NCBI GenBank assembly: GCA_023382655.1
Contig: JAHDWK010000003.1
Coordinates: 434,001-498,000, forward strand
Direction of reading: 5' to 3'
DNA: 64,000 bases
Source: Anaerolineae bacterium
GTDB lineage: Bacteria; Chloroflexota; Anaerolineae; Promineifilales; Promineifilaceae
In this document: positions 25,639-33,334 of the stretch, piece after piece
Position numbering within the stretch: the first letter of the stretch is position 1
Layout of the letters: each line of letters opens with the position of its first letter
The notes under the pieces: generated by a model
Database searches by the model: none
What the model saw: only the letters and a program-made list of their open reading frames with translations
Told to the model about the DNA's origin: nothing
Position numbers and translations under genes: made by a program

Positions 25639-26926
25639 GGAGAAGGACAGCAAGCTGGAGGGCAAGCTGCAAAATGCCACCCACTATGAGGGCAAGGTCA
25701 TCATTGGCCTGACCGGGAATATTGCCACCGGTAAGTCGGCGGTGATGGCGCTGGCCAGGGATGGGGGCGCATTGACTGTTGACGCGGACAAAATTGTGCA
25801 TGAGTTGATGGATCAGGACCCCAAACTACAAGAGGCGATTGCCACCGAGTTCACGTCAAGAGTGCGCCGGGCCGACGGCCGTATTGACCGTGATCTCCTG
25901 GGGCAACTTGTCTTTTCTGACCCAGCGCAATTGGCTTTGCTTGAGTCCGTTGTGCATCCGGCGGTGCGCCGGGAAGTGGACAAACGCATTTTAGAAAGTG
26001 ACGCCGCTTATGTGATGATTGAAGCCATTAAACTGCTGGAAGGGGATATGCCCAATGCCTGCCACCAGATATGGGTGACACGCTGTGACCGGCAGAAGCA
26101 GTTGGAACGGCTGCGGGTCTGCCGGGGTATGGAGACCTCAGTCGCTGCCAGCCGCATCAAGACCCAGGGCGCGCAGGAAGAGAAGGTGGCCTTTGCGGAT
26201 GTGGTCATTGACACGAATGGCTTGATGAAGGATACCAAGGAGCAGTTTGAAGTGGCCTGGGGACGGCTGCCATTGCCGGGGCAGGCTGCGGCCAAACCGC
26301 GGTTGAGCCTGGCCCCTGAACCATTGAAACGGCCGCAGCCCAAAACAGAGGCGACGGCCGTGTCCGCCCCCACTGAACTGTCTGACGAAGCAGAAACCAC
26401 TGACGTGGCCGACATGACCCCTCTGGAAATGGGGGATGCGCCGGAAGATTTGCAGGTGCGCCGGGCACGACCCAATGATATTCCCTCTATCCTGCTGCTC
26501 ATTCAACAATCCAGCGGTGGGACGATCAAGATGAAACGGGGGGATGTGCTGATGGCCCTGAGCGAGCGCGGTTATTTCATCGGCCAGGTGGGGTCAGAGA
26601 TCAGTACGGTGGTTGGCTGGAAAATTGACAGCCAGGTGGGGCGGGTGGAAGAGATTTATATTCATCCACCGGAGATGATTGGGGTGACGGGCACGGCCGT
26701 AATTCAAGAAATTCAAAAATCGGCCTATGGACATTTGTGCCAGATCATCATCGCCTTTGTGCCCAATAGCGCTCCCGATGATTTACGCCGTCTCTTTCTG
26801 GCGCATGGATACGCCCCCATGGAACGCAGCGAAATGGCCAATAACTGGAAAGAGGCCATTGACGAATCGCCGCCGGAAGACAGCACCTATCTGGTAAAAG
26901 TTTTATTGGACACACGACTGAAATGA
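25631..26926 (+). CDS. coaE: Dephospho-CoA kinase fused to a GNAT-like domain
   Basis: A 431-residue fusion. Residues 20-215 are dephospho-CoA kinase, the last step of coenzyme A synthesis, with P-loop GLTGNIATGKSAV, DADKIVHELM, and LLESVVHPAVRREV, and a lid region with RLRVCRGM. After a Pro/Ala/Glu linker (about 216-275) comes an acetyltransferase-like domain (VRRARPNDIPSILLLIQQ... VGRVEEIYIHPPEMIG...). A CoA-making enzyme joined to a domain that normally binds acetyl-CoA is suggestive of regulation or direct hand-over, but the usual Q/R-x2-G-x-G/A acetyl-CoA loop is not obvious. ATG 25631 overlaps the ABC-F gene by 8 bp. Confidence 0.9.
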   Translation: MNKEKDSKLEGKLQNATHYEGKVIIGLTGNIATGKSAVMALARDGGALTVDADKIVHELMDQDPKLQEAIATEFTSRVRRADGRIDRDLLGQLVFSDPAQLALLESVVHPAVRREVDKRILESDAAYVMIEAIKLLEGDMPNACHQIWVTRCDRQKQLERLRVCRGMETSVAASRIKTQGAQEEKVAFADVVIDTNGLMKDTKEQFEVAWGRLPLPGQAAAKPRLSLAPEPLKRPQPKTEATAVSAPTELSDEAETTDVADMTPLEMGDAPEDLQVRRARPNDIPSILLLIQQSSGGTIKMKRGDVLMALSERGYFIGQVGSEISTVVGWKIDSQVGRVEEIYIHPPEMIGVTGTAVIQEIQKSAYGHLCQIIIAFVPNSAPDDLRRLFLAHGYAPMERSEMANNWKEAIDESPPEDSTYLVKVLLDTRLK

Positions 26927-26928
26927 GC

Positions 26929-26961
26929 AGACCTGACAGGTCTCCAAGACCTGTCAGGCCT
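26929..26961. terminator. 33-bp hairpin, AGACCYGA family copy 4
   Basis: AGACCTGACAGGTCT - cca - AGACCTGTCAGGCCT, 15-bp stem with one mismatch and 3-nt loop, begins 2 bp after the coaE stop. Copy 1 at 11556 has nearly the same arm sequence. Confidence 0.65.
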
Positions 26962-26979
26962 TTGCCACGGATGACGATT

Positions 26980-27228
26980 ATGAAAACACTTAAAGCCTGG
27001 ATTATGAAACACCCCAACCTCTCCGCCTGGTTTGTGTTGGCGTTGGGCATGGTGATTTTGCTGGTGTATGAGGCGCGTGATGTGGGGCTACAAACCAGCC
27101 AATGGTTTTGGCTGGTGGTCATCACGGTGTTGGTAGCCGGGGCCTGCATCTGGATCATTAGTTGGGGCGATGATGACGAGCCGGTCGTGGCCGATATACC
27201 GGCAGAAACACCGGCAGAAGAATCGTAG
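26980..27228 (+). CDS. Small membrane protein with two transmembrane helices, 82 aa
   Basis: The predicted protein has two hydrophobic helices (about 15-30, AWFVLALGMVILLVYEA, and 40-60, FWLVVITVLVAGACIWII) and an acidic tail of about 20 residues. I do not recognise the family. ATG 26980 is preferred to ATG 26971 because ACGG at 26967-26970 is better spaced for it, but the choice is weak; codons further upstream would read through the hairpin. Its stop lies 6 bp before the site-2 protease gene, so the two are probably co-expressed and might act together in the membrane. Confidence 0.75.
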   Translation: MKTLKAWIMKHPNLSAWFVLALGMVILLVYEARDVGLQTSQWFWLVVITVLVAGACIWIISWGDDDEPVVADIPAETPAEES

Positions 27229-27234
27229 CGTTTT

Positions 27235-28365
27235 ATGCCTCTCTCCCCCTTCATGCCGGAAAAACCGGCAATCTCATTGGATAAGGTGCAGGCCATGCGC
27301 AGCGGCATGGCTGATTGGTTTACCGTGCTGCATACGGGACTGGATGAACCATTCCGAGGGGCGGTGCAATTTCACGGCCGTTTTGTGCAAGATTCGGCCG
27401 ACTGTTTTGCCGACATTCGCGGCCTCTTTGCCGTGCATGGTTTTACGCCCTACGTGCGCCGGGAAGTGGACGGCCGTATTGTCATCACCGCCGAACCGGG
27501 CGTCTTCCGGGCTACCCCCTCAGACTGGCGCATCAATGCGCTGCTCTTTGTCCTCACCGTTTTTTCCACCATGTTTACCGGGGCGCTCTTTTTTGAGGCG
27601 GACACCTTAGAACAAGGGCTGCAAATCTGGCGCGGCTGGCCTTATTGCTTGAGCATCATGCTCATCCTGGGGGCGCACGAGATGGGCCATTATCTGGCGG
27701 CGCGGTATCACAAAACGGCCGTGACCCTGCCTTACTTCATCCCCTTCATCCCCCCCATCGGCACCATGGGCGCGGTCATTCGCCTGAAAGCGCCTCTGCC
27801 CAACAAGCGGGTATTGCTGGATGTGGGGGCGGCCGGCCCATTGGCCGGGCTGCTCTTTGCCATTCCCATCCTGTTTTATGGGTTGTATACATCAGATATT
27901 GGCGTGGTGGTCAACGGCGTACCGATAGAAGGCAACTCCATCCTCTATTACCTGGCCAAATACATCACCTTCGGCCAGTTTTTGCCCAGCGCTACCTATG
28001 ATGTCTATTTGAACCAGGTGGCCTGGGCCGGTTGGGTCGGGTTGCTGGTAACGGCATTGAACCTGATGCCTGTGGGGCAATTGGATGGCGGGCATATTAC
28101 CTACGCCCTCTTTGGGGAGAAATCGAACAAATTTTACCTGCCCGTCATGGTGATTATGGCGCTGTTAGCCATTTTTTCCCTGTTGAGCGGGGGTGTTCTG
28201 ACCTGGGTGGTGTGGCTCATCTTGCTTTACTTTTTTGGTCGCCTGCACGCCGAACCCCTGGATGATGTGACGCCGCTGGACCCGCCGCGCCGCGCCGTTG
28301 CCATTTTTAGCATGGTGATGTTCCTGTTGGTTTTTGTGCCCTTACCTTTTTATGTGATTGGTTGA
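27235..28365 (+). CDS. Site-2 protease family membrane metallopeptidase (M50)
   Basis: A 376-residue intramembrane zinc protease. A soluble N-terminal region of about 95 residues precedes six or more membrane helices. The active site is His148-Glu149-Met-Gly-His152 in LGAHEMGHYLAARYH, and the second motif NLMPVGQLDGGH provides the third ligand. The GTMGAVIRLKAPLPNKRVLLDVGAAGPLAG stretch is typical of the EGY1-like/chlorophyte-cyanobacterial subgroup without PDZ domain. Such proteases cut membrane-bound regulators; no anti-sigma candidate lies adjacent. The small membrane protein just upstream could be a partner or substrate, which is a guess. Confidence 0.92.
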   Translation: MPLSPFMPEKPAISLDKVQAMRSGMADWFTVLHTGLDEPFRGAVQFHGRFVQDSADCFADIRGLFAVHGFTPYVRREVDGRIVITAEPGVFRATPSDWRINALLFVLTVFSTMFTGALFFEADTLEQGLQIWRGWPYCLSIMLILGAHEMGHYLAARYHKTAVTLPYFIPFIPPIGTMGAVIRLKAPLPNKRVLLDVGAAGPLAGLLFAIPILFYGLYTSDIGVVVNGVPIEGNSILYYLAKYITFGQFLPSATYDVYLNQVAWAGWVGLLVTALNLMPVGQLDGGHITYALFGEKSNKFYLPVMVIMALLAIFSLLSGGVLTWVVWLILLYFFGRLHAEPLDDVTPLDPPRRAVAIFSMVMFLLVFVPLPFYVIG

Positions 28366-28664
28366 GGCAGTCTCCGCGCCGCCGTTTCCTAGCAATCACC
28401 ACACCAACCAAATTTTTCATCTCATCCCCCACCGATGACCGACACCCGATTGCCGTTTTGGCAATGGGCAGAATAAGGGCGGAGGGGTACGGCCGTCGTC
28501 TAACCAAAGTTATGTTTGGGGGGAAGGGGAGCATGCAAAACGTCGGGTTAAAGGATACAGCTATTTTTTGTTGCAGGGGCAGCGCAGCATTAGTATACTG
28601 CCCATCACAGGTTGTTCTTGTTTAGGCTTATGCTTTTGCTAGCTTGCATTAGACCAGCTACGCT
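28366..28664. other. Gene-free spacer with an orphan regulon-type promoter
   Basis: This 299-bp stretch holds a TAACnnnnGTTA site with its -10 (28470-28512) pointing left, a hairpin ATTGCC - gttt t - GGCAAT at 28449-28465 in the would-be leader, and one ACGGCCGT. The only reading frame after the promoter is 37 codons (28420 to 28307 on the minus strand) and runs into the 3' end of the protease gene antisense. It looks like the stump of a lost gene. Confidence 0.5.
28470..28512 (-). promoter_or_regulatory. TAACnnnnGTTA regulon promoter, site 1 (orphan, N24)
   Basis: On the minus strand the dyad TAACTTTGGTTA (28512-28501) and G (28500) are followed by exactly 24 bp and a TATTCT -10 (28475-28470). 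The geometry is identical to sites 2 and 5. Confidence 0.65.
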
Positions 28665-29788
28665 ATGGATGAAAACCAGATGACTGTAGAATCAGACCAG
28701 GCAAAACAACTCACTAAGCTGCGAAAGTTGCTCATAGATCACTTCGATTTACAAGACCTAAAGGACTTGTGCTTTTTTGCTCTTGACATTGATTTTGACA
28801 GTTTAGGTGGTGGAAATCATAAGCCAGAGAAGGTACGTGAGCTTATTTCATATATGAAAAATCGCCTCTTGCTGCCAGAGCTAGTCGAGGCTGCCGCCGA
28901 AGCTCGACCCAATGTTACCTGGCCTGTATTTCAACCCTCCACAATGCCAGTATTGGTAGATAACTCTGATTCTAAATCGGAGCTTAGTGATTTCTCCCCT
29001 GTGCCCACTGGCTTTACTGACCTAGACAGACTGCTTGGTGGACTACGCAAAGGCGAATTGATTCTGGTAGCGGCTCGGCCAGCTATGGGTAAGTCGTCAC
29101 TTGTCACGACGTTTGCACTCGTGGCAGCAAGAAGATATCACAAGCGAGTAGCCTTTTTTCGTTACAGATGCCTACTGAGCAGTTGGTTAAACGAATCATA
29201 GCACTTGATACAAGAATATCTCTCAACCGTTTGTCCCAGCATCACCTCAATGAGTTTGAGTGGCCGGCTTATTATGAGGCTCTCAGACAGCTTCAAGAGT
29301 CATCGCTGACTATTATTGATAAAGCTTTTTTAACCCCAGCACAACTGCACGTTGAATGCCAACGATTCTCCTCTGAAAGTGATCTTGATCTGATTGTAAT
29401 TGATGGGTTAGAACTCATACATCCAGAAAGGGTCTATCAGAACCTGGAACAAGAAACGACTGAACTTGCTCGATTGTTAAAAAACCTGGCACGAGAACTA
29501 AATGTCCCAATTCTTATCACTTCTCAATTAGGGCACTCCCCCGAACGACGTCAAGATAAGCGCTCAATATTAGGAGATGTCCCTGGTAATCTGGATCAAT
29601 TTGCAGATGTCGTCATCTTTCTTTATCGCGATGAATATTATCATCCCGATACCACCGAACGACCGCATATTGCCGAACTCGCCGTAGCCAAAAATCGCAA
29701 TGGCCCAACAGGGAGGATTGACCTCTACTGGCACTCTCAATTAGTTACTTTCCGAAACTTGGTGAGAACCCAAGAAATAAATCTCTAA
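28665..29788 (+). pseudogene. Effector-associated-domain/DnaB-like ATPase, broken by a single-base frameshift
   Basis: The first frame (to 29201) starts with a helical death-fold-like domain, residues 12-86 ([35 protein letters not shown]), of the effector-associated type found in bacterial conflict proteins. It then enters a DnaB C-terminal-like RecA ATPase ([13 protein letters not shown]; Walker [10 protein letters not shown] with Lys143). The rest continues from about 29160 in another frame: [52 protein letters not shown] and AKNRNGPTG. Adding one T to the T6 run at 29154-29159 restores [11 protein letters not shown] and a protein of about 375 residues. The DLRESG loop of DnaB is altered to DVPGN. 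The gene is A/T-rich, has no ACGGCCGT, and looks transferred. A sequencing error in the run is possible. Confidence 0.8.
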
Positions 29789-29896
29789 TTGGTCTTAATT
29801 CTCTAATAATGTGTGTAACGGCCGTTCCCCCCACCACCCAATTTGCCGAAAAACAAAGGGGAGGGCTACGGCCGTGTACGTTTGTGATGGGGTGGG

Positions 29897-31084
29897 TTAT
29901 GGCGCAGCCACGGCCGTTGCCAGTAAATCTTCCAGGAACACCCCCTCATCAAAGATGGTTTCTTTCCAGCCGGGCCGCAGCCGATCCAGCAAGACCGCCT
30001 GGGCCATGCCGGTGTAATAAAAGCGGCCCTCACCTTCGTCGTTGGCCATCCGCCCAATCTGGTCTACTTCTTGCGACCAGCGGGTGGTGAACCCGCTGTA
30101 CTCGTCGAAATCGCCATCATCAGCCAGCGCCGGAACGGGTTGGTAGTCAGATTGCGCTGCCTGCCGCCAGATTTCCAACTCCACATAGCGGGCCAACCCT
30201 TCCAACCATTCACGCTGCCGCTCAAAATCAATTTGAACGTCTGTTAACCCGGCCTCCTGGCGGCGCTGCTGCCGTTGGGTCAGAAATTGTGCTGCCAATT
30301 CGGCCGTTTCCTCCACCGTTTCCGCTGCCAAAGCCGCCGCCAACAAATCCAGTTCCGCCTGCCAGGCCGCCTGTAAACCGGCGTCCGGCCACGGATAGGC
30401 CGCTTCCGCCGCCAGCGCCCGCTCTGCCGCCGCCAGTCGTTCGGGTACGGCCGTGCCCTGGAAGGCATGAAACGACTCATGCGCCAGCAGGCTGATGTAA
30501 CCATCGCTGCCGCGCAGGAGGAATTTGTCCACCAACCGGTAAGGCACGATGGCCGCCAGGGGTGGCGGCAAATCGTCCCGTATCGTCTGGCGCAGCCCAA
30601 TAGCCGTCCACTCTTTGGTGGTCATGCTGGCCGCCCACTGCTCACCGATGACGACGGTAAATGCCTGCGGCGTCTCGCCGGCAGCCGGTAAGGTTTGCCG
30701 GTAATAGGGCTGCCCCTCAAAGTCATCACCGCCCACCGGCTGCCAGGGGCCGCCCCGTGCCGTCATTTGCGGCACTTTTAACCAGCCGTCCGGCGGGTTG
30801 TTCTCCGGGTAATGCACCAGAAAAGCGGTGGCTTCGTTATACACCACCACCGGGCTGTCCAGTTCACCCCAGCCCGGCCAGACCTGCTCCCCCAACACCG
30901 CCCGCACCTGGAAAAACTCAGCCAGCAGCGCCTTCTGATTCTCGCTCAGATGGTCAACCTGCTCCGAGTGATCAGGCAGGCCGATGTTGCTCAGGGCGGA
31001 CACGGCCGTAGCCAGCACACACAGCCCCATCAGAGCCACCACTCCCCACAGTAGTCGTCGCCCGCATCCTTTTCCTGACATCAT
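29897..31084 (-). CDS. Membrane-anchored putative zinc metallopeptidase (HExxH)
   Basis: A 395-residue protein with an N-terminal hydrophobic segment (about 10-30) that should anchor or export it. The only clear catalytic signature is HESFH in ISLLAHESFHAFQG, about residues 202-206, matching HExxH. A glutamate about 95 residues later in EGLARYVELE could be the third zinc ligand, as in gluzincins. The remaining sequence is Ala/Glu-rich and helical with no recognised family. It probably acts outside the membrane on peptides, but activity is inferred from the motif only. The gene stands alone between a hairpin repeat and a spacer with two ACGGCCGT octamers. Confidence 0.75.
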   Translation of the reverse strand: MMSGKGCGRRLLWGVVALMGLCVLATAVSALSNIGLPDHSEQVDHLSENQKALLAEFFQVRAVLGEQVWPGWGELDSPVVVYNEATAFLVHYPENNPPDGWLKVPQMTARGGPWQPVGGDDFEGQPYYRQTLPAAGETPQAFTVVIGEQWAASMTTKEWTAIGLRQTIRDDLPPPLAAIVPYRLVDKFLLRGSDGYISLLAHESFHAFQGTAVPERLAAAERALAAEAAYPWPDAGLQAAWQAELDLLAAALAAETVEETAELAAQFLTQRQQRRQEAGLTDVQIDFERQREWLEGLARYVELEIWRQAAQSDYQPVPALADDGDFDEYSGFTTRWSQEVDQIGRMANDEGEGRFYYTGMAQAVLLDRLRPGWKETIFDEGVFLEDLLATAVAAP

Positions 31085-31096
31085 GCGCTCCTAAAT

Positions 31097-31159
31097 AATC
31101 CACAGATTACACAGATGGCGCAGATTCTTTATCTGTGAAATCTGTGTAATCTGTGGATT
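31097..31159. repeat. Intergenic word-repeat hairpin (ccacagatt type), 20-bp arms
   Basis: Perfect 20-bp arms run from 31097-31116 and 31140-31159, built of the words CCACAGATT and ACACAGAT, around a 23-nt loop that contains the same words. A second copy of this type is at 31826-31889, so the pair brackets the HD gene. Confidence 0.75.
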
Positions 31160-31204
31160 TTCATTTATCGTGGAGGGTTAGTACCCACGAAGCCTCTGCC
31201 AAAG

Positions 31205-31804
31205 TCACACAAAATCAAAACTCTCTTCTTGCAACCAGGCCAGGCATTGTTCCAGCCGCGCCAGCCGGGTGGCGGCCATTTGCCGGGCAATGGGTAATGT
31301 GAAGCGATCTTGTATCAATTCCCGCCGTTTCAAGACAGCCCGGCAGGCAGATTCTATCTCTTTTGGGCCACGGCCGTATTCACGTACCAGCCCAATAATG
31401 CCCAGAAAATCGAGGAAATCAGCCTCGCGCAGTAGCAGGGCTTCGGTGGACTGCACCGGGCGGAAGTCGCGGTAGTCGTGGTATGCGATGGTTTCCAGGA
31501 TAATGGCCACGGCCGTGTCCGGCAACCCCATGCGTGGCAAAATCAACGTCTCGGCCACCTGGCGGCTGCGTAAGGCGTGTTCCACGCCCGGCTGTTGAAA
31601 GCGCGGGTACGCGCCCCAATCGTGTAAATACGTGGCAATGGTCACGGCCGTATGGTCATATACCATCCCCTCGCCAATCAACTCAATCAGCTGCAACACC
31701 CGGCGCACATGAGACAACTTCCAGGCATCCCCCTCCACACGGGTCATCTCCATCACATCCGCCAACGTCAGGTCACGTTCTTGCACAAACTCTGCGATCA
31801 TCAT
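31205..31804 (-). CDS. HD-domain phosphohydrolase-like protein
   Basis: A 199-residue cytoplasmic HD-superfamily protein. Metal-binding residues are visible as KLSHVRRVLQL (first His), ATYLHDWGAY (His-Asp pair), a middle His in GVEHALRS, AYHDYRD and the final Asp in LLREADFLDFLG. The order and spacing suit small HD hydrolases that act on nucleotides or phosphoesters, but the substrate cannot be told. Both ATG 31804 and 31801 are possible. The gene is a single unit bracketed by two copies of the ccacagatt hairpin, which may insulate it from neighbours. Confidence 0.88.
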   Translation of the reverse strand: MMIAEFVQERDLTLADVMEMTRVEGDAWKLSHVRRVLQLIELIGEGMVYDHTAVTIATYLHDWGAYPRFQQPGVEHALRSRQVAETLILPRMGLPDTAVAIILETIAYHDYRDFRPVQSTEALLLREADFLDFLGIIGLVREYGRGPKEIESACRAVLKRRELIQDRFTLPIARQMAATRLARLEQCLAWLQEESFDFV

Positions 31805-31825
31805 GATTTTTTCTCCCCGGAAGAT

Positions 31826-31889
31826 AATCCACAGATTTCACAGATTACGCAGATTTTTTAATCGGTGAAATCTGTGGAATCTGTGGATT
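31826..31889. repeat. Intergenic word-repeat hairpin (ccacagatt type), second copy
   Basis: AATCCACAGATTTCACAGATT-like words at the left and AATCTGTGGAATCTGTGGATT-like words at the right form a long stem between the SRPBCC gene and the HD gene. Confidence 0.7.
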
Positions 31890-31894
31890 CTTAT

Positions 31895-32593
31895 TCATTG
31901 CTGCTCGGCACGGCCGCGCAGCGTCAGCAGCATTTTGCGTTCCATCAGGAATTGGACGAAGTAGGTCAACTTGATCGGCAGTTCCGGCTCCATCGCCATG
32001 TTAGAGCGCAGCAGCAGGCGGGTCGAGCCATCGGCCTGCGGAACCAGCACAAGCTGCCAGGTATCAATGCACGGTTCCTCTGCCTGGCCCTCCATGCCGA
32101 AGCACAACAGCACGGCCTCATTTTCCACCAACTGCTTCACATACAATCCTGGGCCGGGATTCAACACATAATCTTTCGGCGTGAAACGCCAGAAATCGCC
32201 CACCTGCACATTCTGGTATTCGGGCATGATCTGGTCGGTGGTATGCACGTTCAGGCCAAAGAGGTTTTCCAGCCAATCGTAGCTGTACATGCCACCCCGG
32301 TCTACACCCAGTTGCAGCAGCCAGGGATAAATGGCCGCCGGTGGCGCTTGAATGGTAATGCCTTTGGTCGAGCGCAAATTGGCATTGGGCACGATGTCGT
32401 CGCCGGGTAGGGTGGCCTCGATTTCATCCTCAGTCGCACCCCAGGTTTTCATCCAGGGCCAGAGGAAAAGCAGGTACACGGCCGTACCCACCGCCCACAC
32501 ACCAGCAATCATCAAAAGTATGCGCCAGACACGGCCGTACCGATGCTGCTTTTCGGGTAACTCCGAGGTCATGGGTATTGGTTGAGTTGTCAT
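31895..32593 (-). CDS. Membrane-anchored SRPBCC-like protein
   Basis: A 232-residue protein with one membrane helix near residues 22-45 (VWRILLMIAGVWAVGTAVYLLFLW) and a soluble domain that resembles the SRPBCC/polyketide-cyclase lipid-binding fold: a strand KGITIQAPPAAIYPWLLQLG, the GGMYSYDWLENLFG segment, DFWRFTPKDYVLNPGPG and the long C-terminal helix. Such domains hold hydrophobic ligands; none can be named. ATG 32593 has AGGAG about 8 nt upstream. It starts 16 bp after the ECF sigma stop, so both are driven by regulon site 2. It may be a sensor or effector linked to that sigma factor. Confidence 0.8.
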   Translation of the reverse strand: MTTQPIPMTSELPEKQHRYGRVWRILLMIAGVWAVGTAVYLLFLWPWMKTWGATEDEIEATLPGDDIVPNANLRSTKGITIQAPPAAIYPWLLQLGVDRGGMYSYDWLENLFGLNVHTTDQIMPEYQNVQVGDFWRFTPKDYVLNPGPGLYVKQLVENEAVLLCFGMEGQAEEPCIDTWQLVLVPQADGSTRLLLRSNMAMEPELPIKLTYFVQFLMERKMLLTLRGRAEQQ

Positions 32594-32609
32594 GGAAATC
32601 TCCTTTTGT

Positions 32610-33098
32610 TTAATTCTGATCCGCCAGGAGCACAGGTTCCAGCCTGGCAATGCGCCAGCGCCCCCGCCGTAAAGTGTCACGTAAAGCTTCACAAGACGTG
32701 TTCAGGACAAGCGCCATCTCGTCGAAATTCAGTTTGCAGCCATAACGCAAAGCCATCACTTCGCGTTCCGGAAGTGTGAGTTGGTTAAACAGGTGTTGGA
32801 TATCGGTAACGGCCGTATCTGCCATGTTAACCAGGCCGGATCGCCACTGCATCTGGCAGCAGCGCCGGGCGGCGGCCAACACATCCAGCAAAGAGACAGC
32901 CGGGAAATGCAGATAGACGGCCTGGAAAGCAGCCGAGGCGGCATACTCAGCCACGGCCGTATCTCCCAACATCCGAAAGCAGAAAGTGAACACGGCCGTT
33001 TCATGCTCCCGTACAAACTGCTCGAAGGAAGAGCAATCAGCCTCATCACTCGGTTCAATCGCTATTCGTTCTTTTGCCGGTTCGGTCGTCAGCTGCAC
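32610..33098 (-). CDS. ECF-type RNA polymerase sigma factor
   Basis: A 162-residue alternative sigma with region 2 at about 24-85 (FEQFVREHETAVFTFCFRMLGDTAVAEYAASAAFQAVYLHF) and region 4 at about 103-150 (LFNQLTLPEREVMALRYGCKLNFDEMALVLNTSCEALRDTLRRG). Region 2 is somewhat degenerate, lacking the DDLVQE motif. The reading frame stays open to a TTG at 33152, but the promoter at 33143-33185 would start the mRNA near 33136. GTG 33098, with AGG about 9 nt before it, is therefore taken as the start. It is co-transcribed with the SRPBCC gene, which sits where an anti-sigma is often found. Confidence 0.75.
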   Translation of the reverse strand: MQLTTEPAKERIAIEPSDEADCSSFEQFVREHETAVFTFCFRMLGDTAVAEYAASAAFQAVYLHFPAVSLLDVLAAARRCCQMQWRSGLVNMADTAVTDIQHLFNQLTLPEREVMALRYGCKLNFDEMALVLNTSCEALRDTLRRGRWRIARLEPVLLADQN

Positions 33099-33142
33099 AC
33101 CACGCCTCCACGCACTTTTCCCATTAGCTAATTCATGACGAT

Positions 33143-33185
33143 AGCATACCAACAGCGAACCAATCCCGTCGCCTAACTAAGGTTA
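33143..33185 (-). promoter_or_regulatory. TAACnnnnGTTA regulon promoter, site 2 (ECF sigma/SRPBCC, N24)
   Basis: Minus strand: dyad TAACCTTAGTTA (33185-33174), G (33173), 24 bp, TATGCT -10 (33148-33143). Start expected near 33136. Confidence 0.75.
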
Positions 33186-33211
33186 TGTTATGCCATCCAT
33201 AACCCGAACCG

Positions 33212-33258
33212 TAACCTAAGTTAGAAGCCAGCCCTGCTGATTTGTGCCACAATATCCT
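33212..33258 (+). promoter_or_regulatory. TAACnnnnGTTA regulon promoter, site 3 (adenylate-forming ligase, N28)
   Basis: Plus strand: dyad TAACCTAAGTTA (33212-33223), G (33224), 28 bp, TATCCT -10 (33253-33258). The -10 lies in TGCCACAATATCCTCA, nearly the same as at site 6. Start near 33265. Confidence 0.75.
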
Positions 33259-33334
33259 CAAAATAATTCGCAAAATTGAAGGGAGAAAACGCCTTGGCGC
33301 GAAAATCCCCAAAATTTGCAGCTACAAGGAATTT

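Noticed and set aside
28449..28465. ATTGCC/GGCAAT hairpin as a terminator of the site-2 protease gene
   Set aside because: It is about 85 bp past the stop and lacks a T-run; its place in the leader of the orphan promoter is equally likely, so no terminator is called.
32610..33258. TAACnnnnGTTA considered as a -35 element read directly by the ECF sigma
   Set aside because: The distance to the -10 is 24 or 28 bp, too long and too variable for a -35/-10 pair, and the dyad is symmetric. A dimeric activator or repressor site is a better fit.
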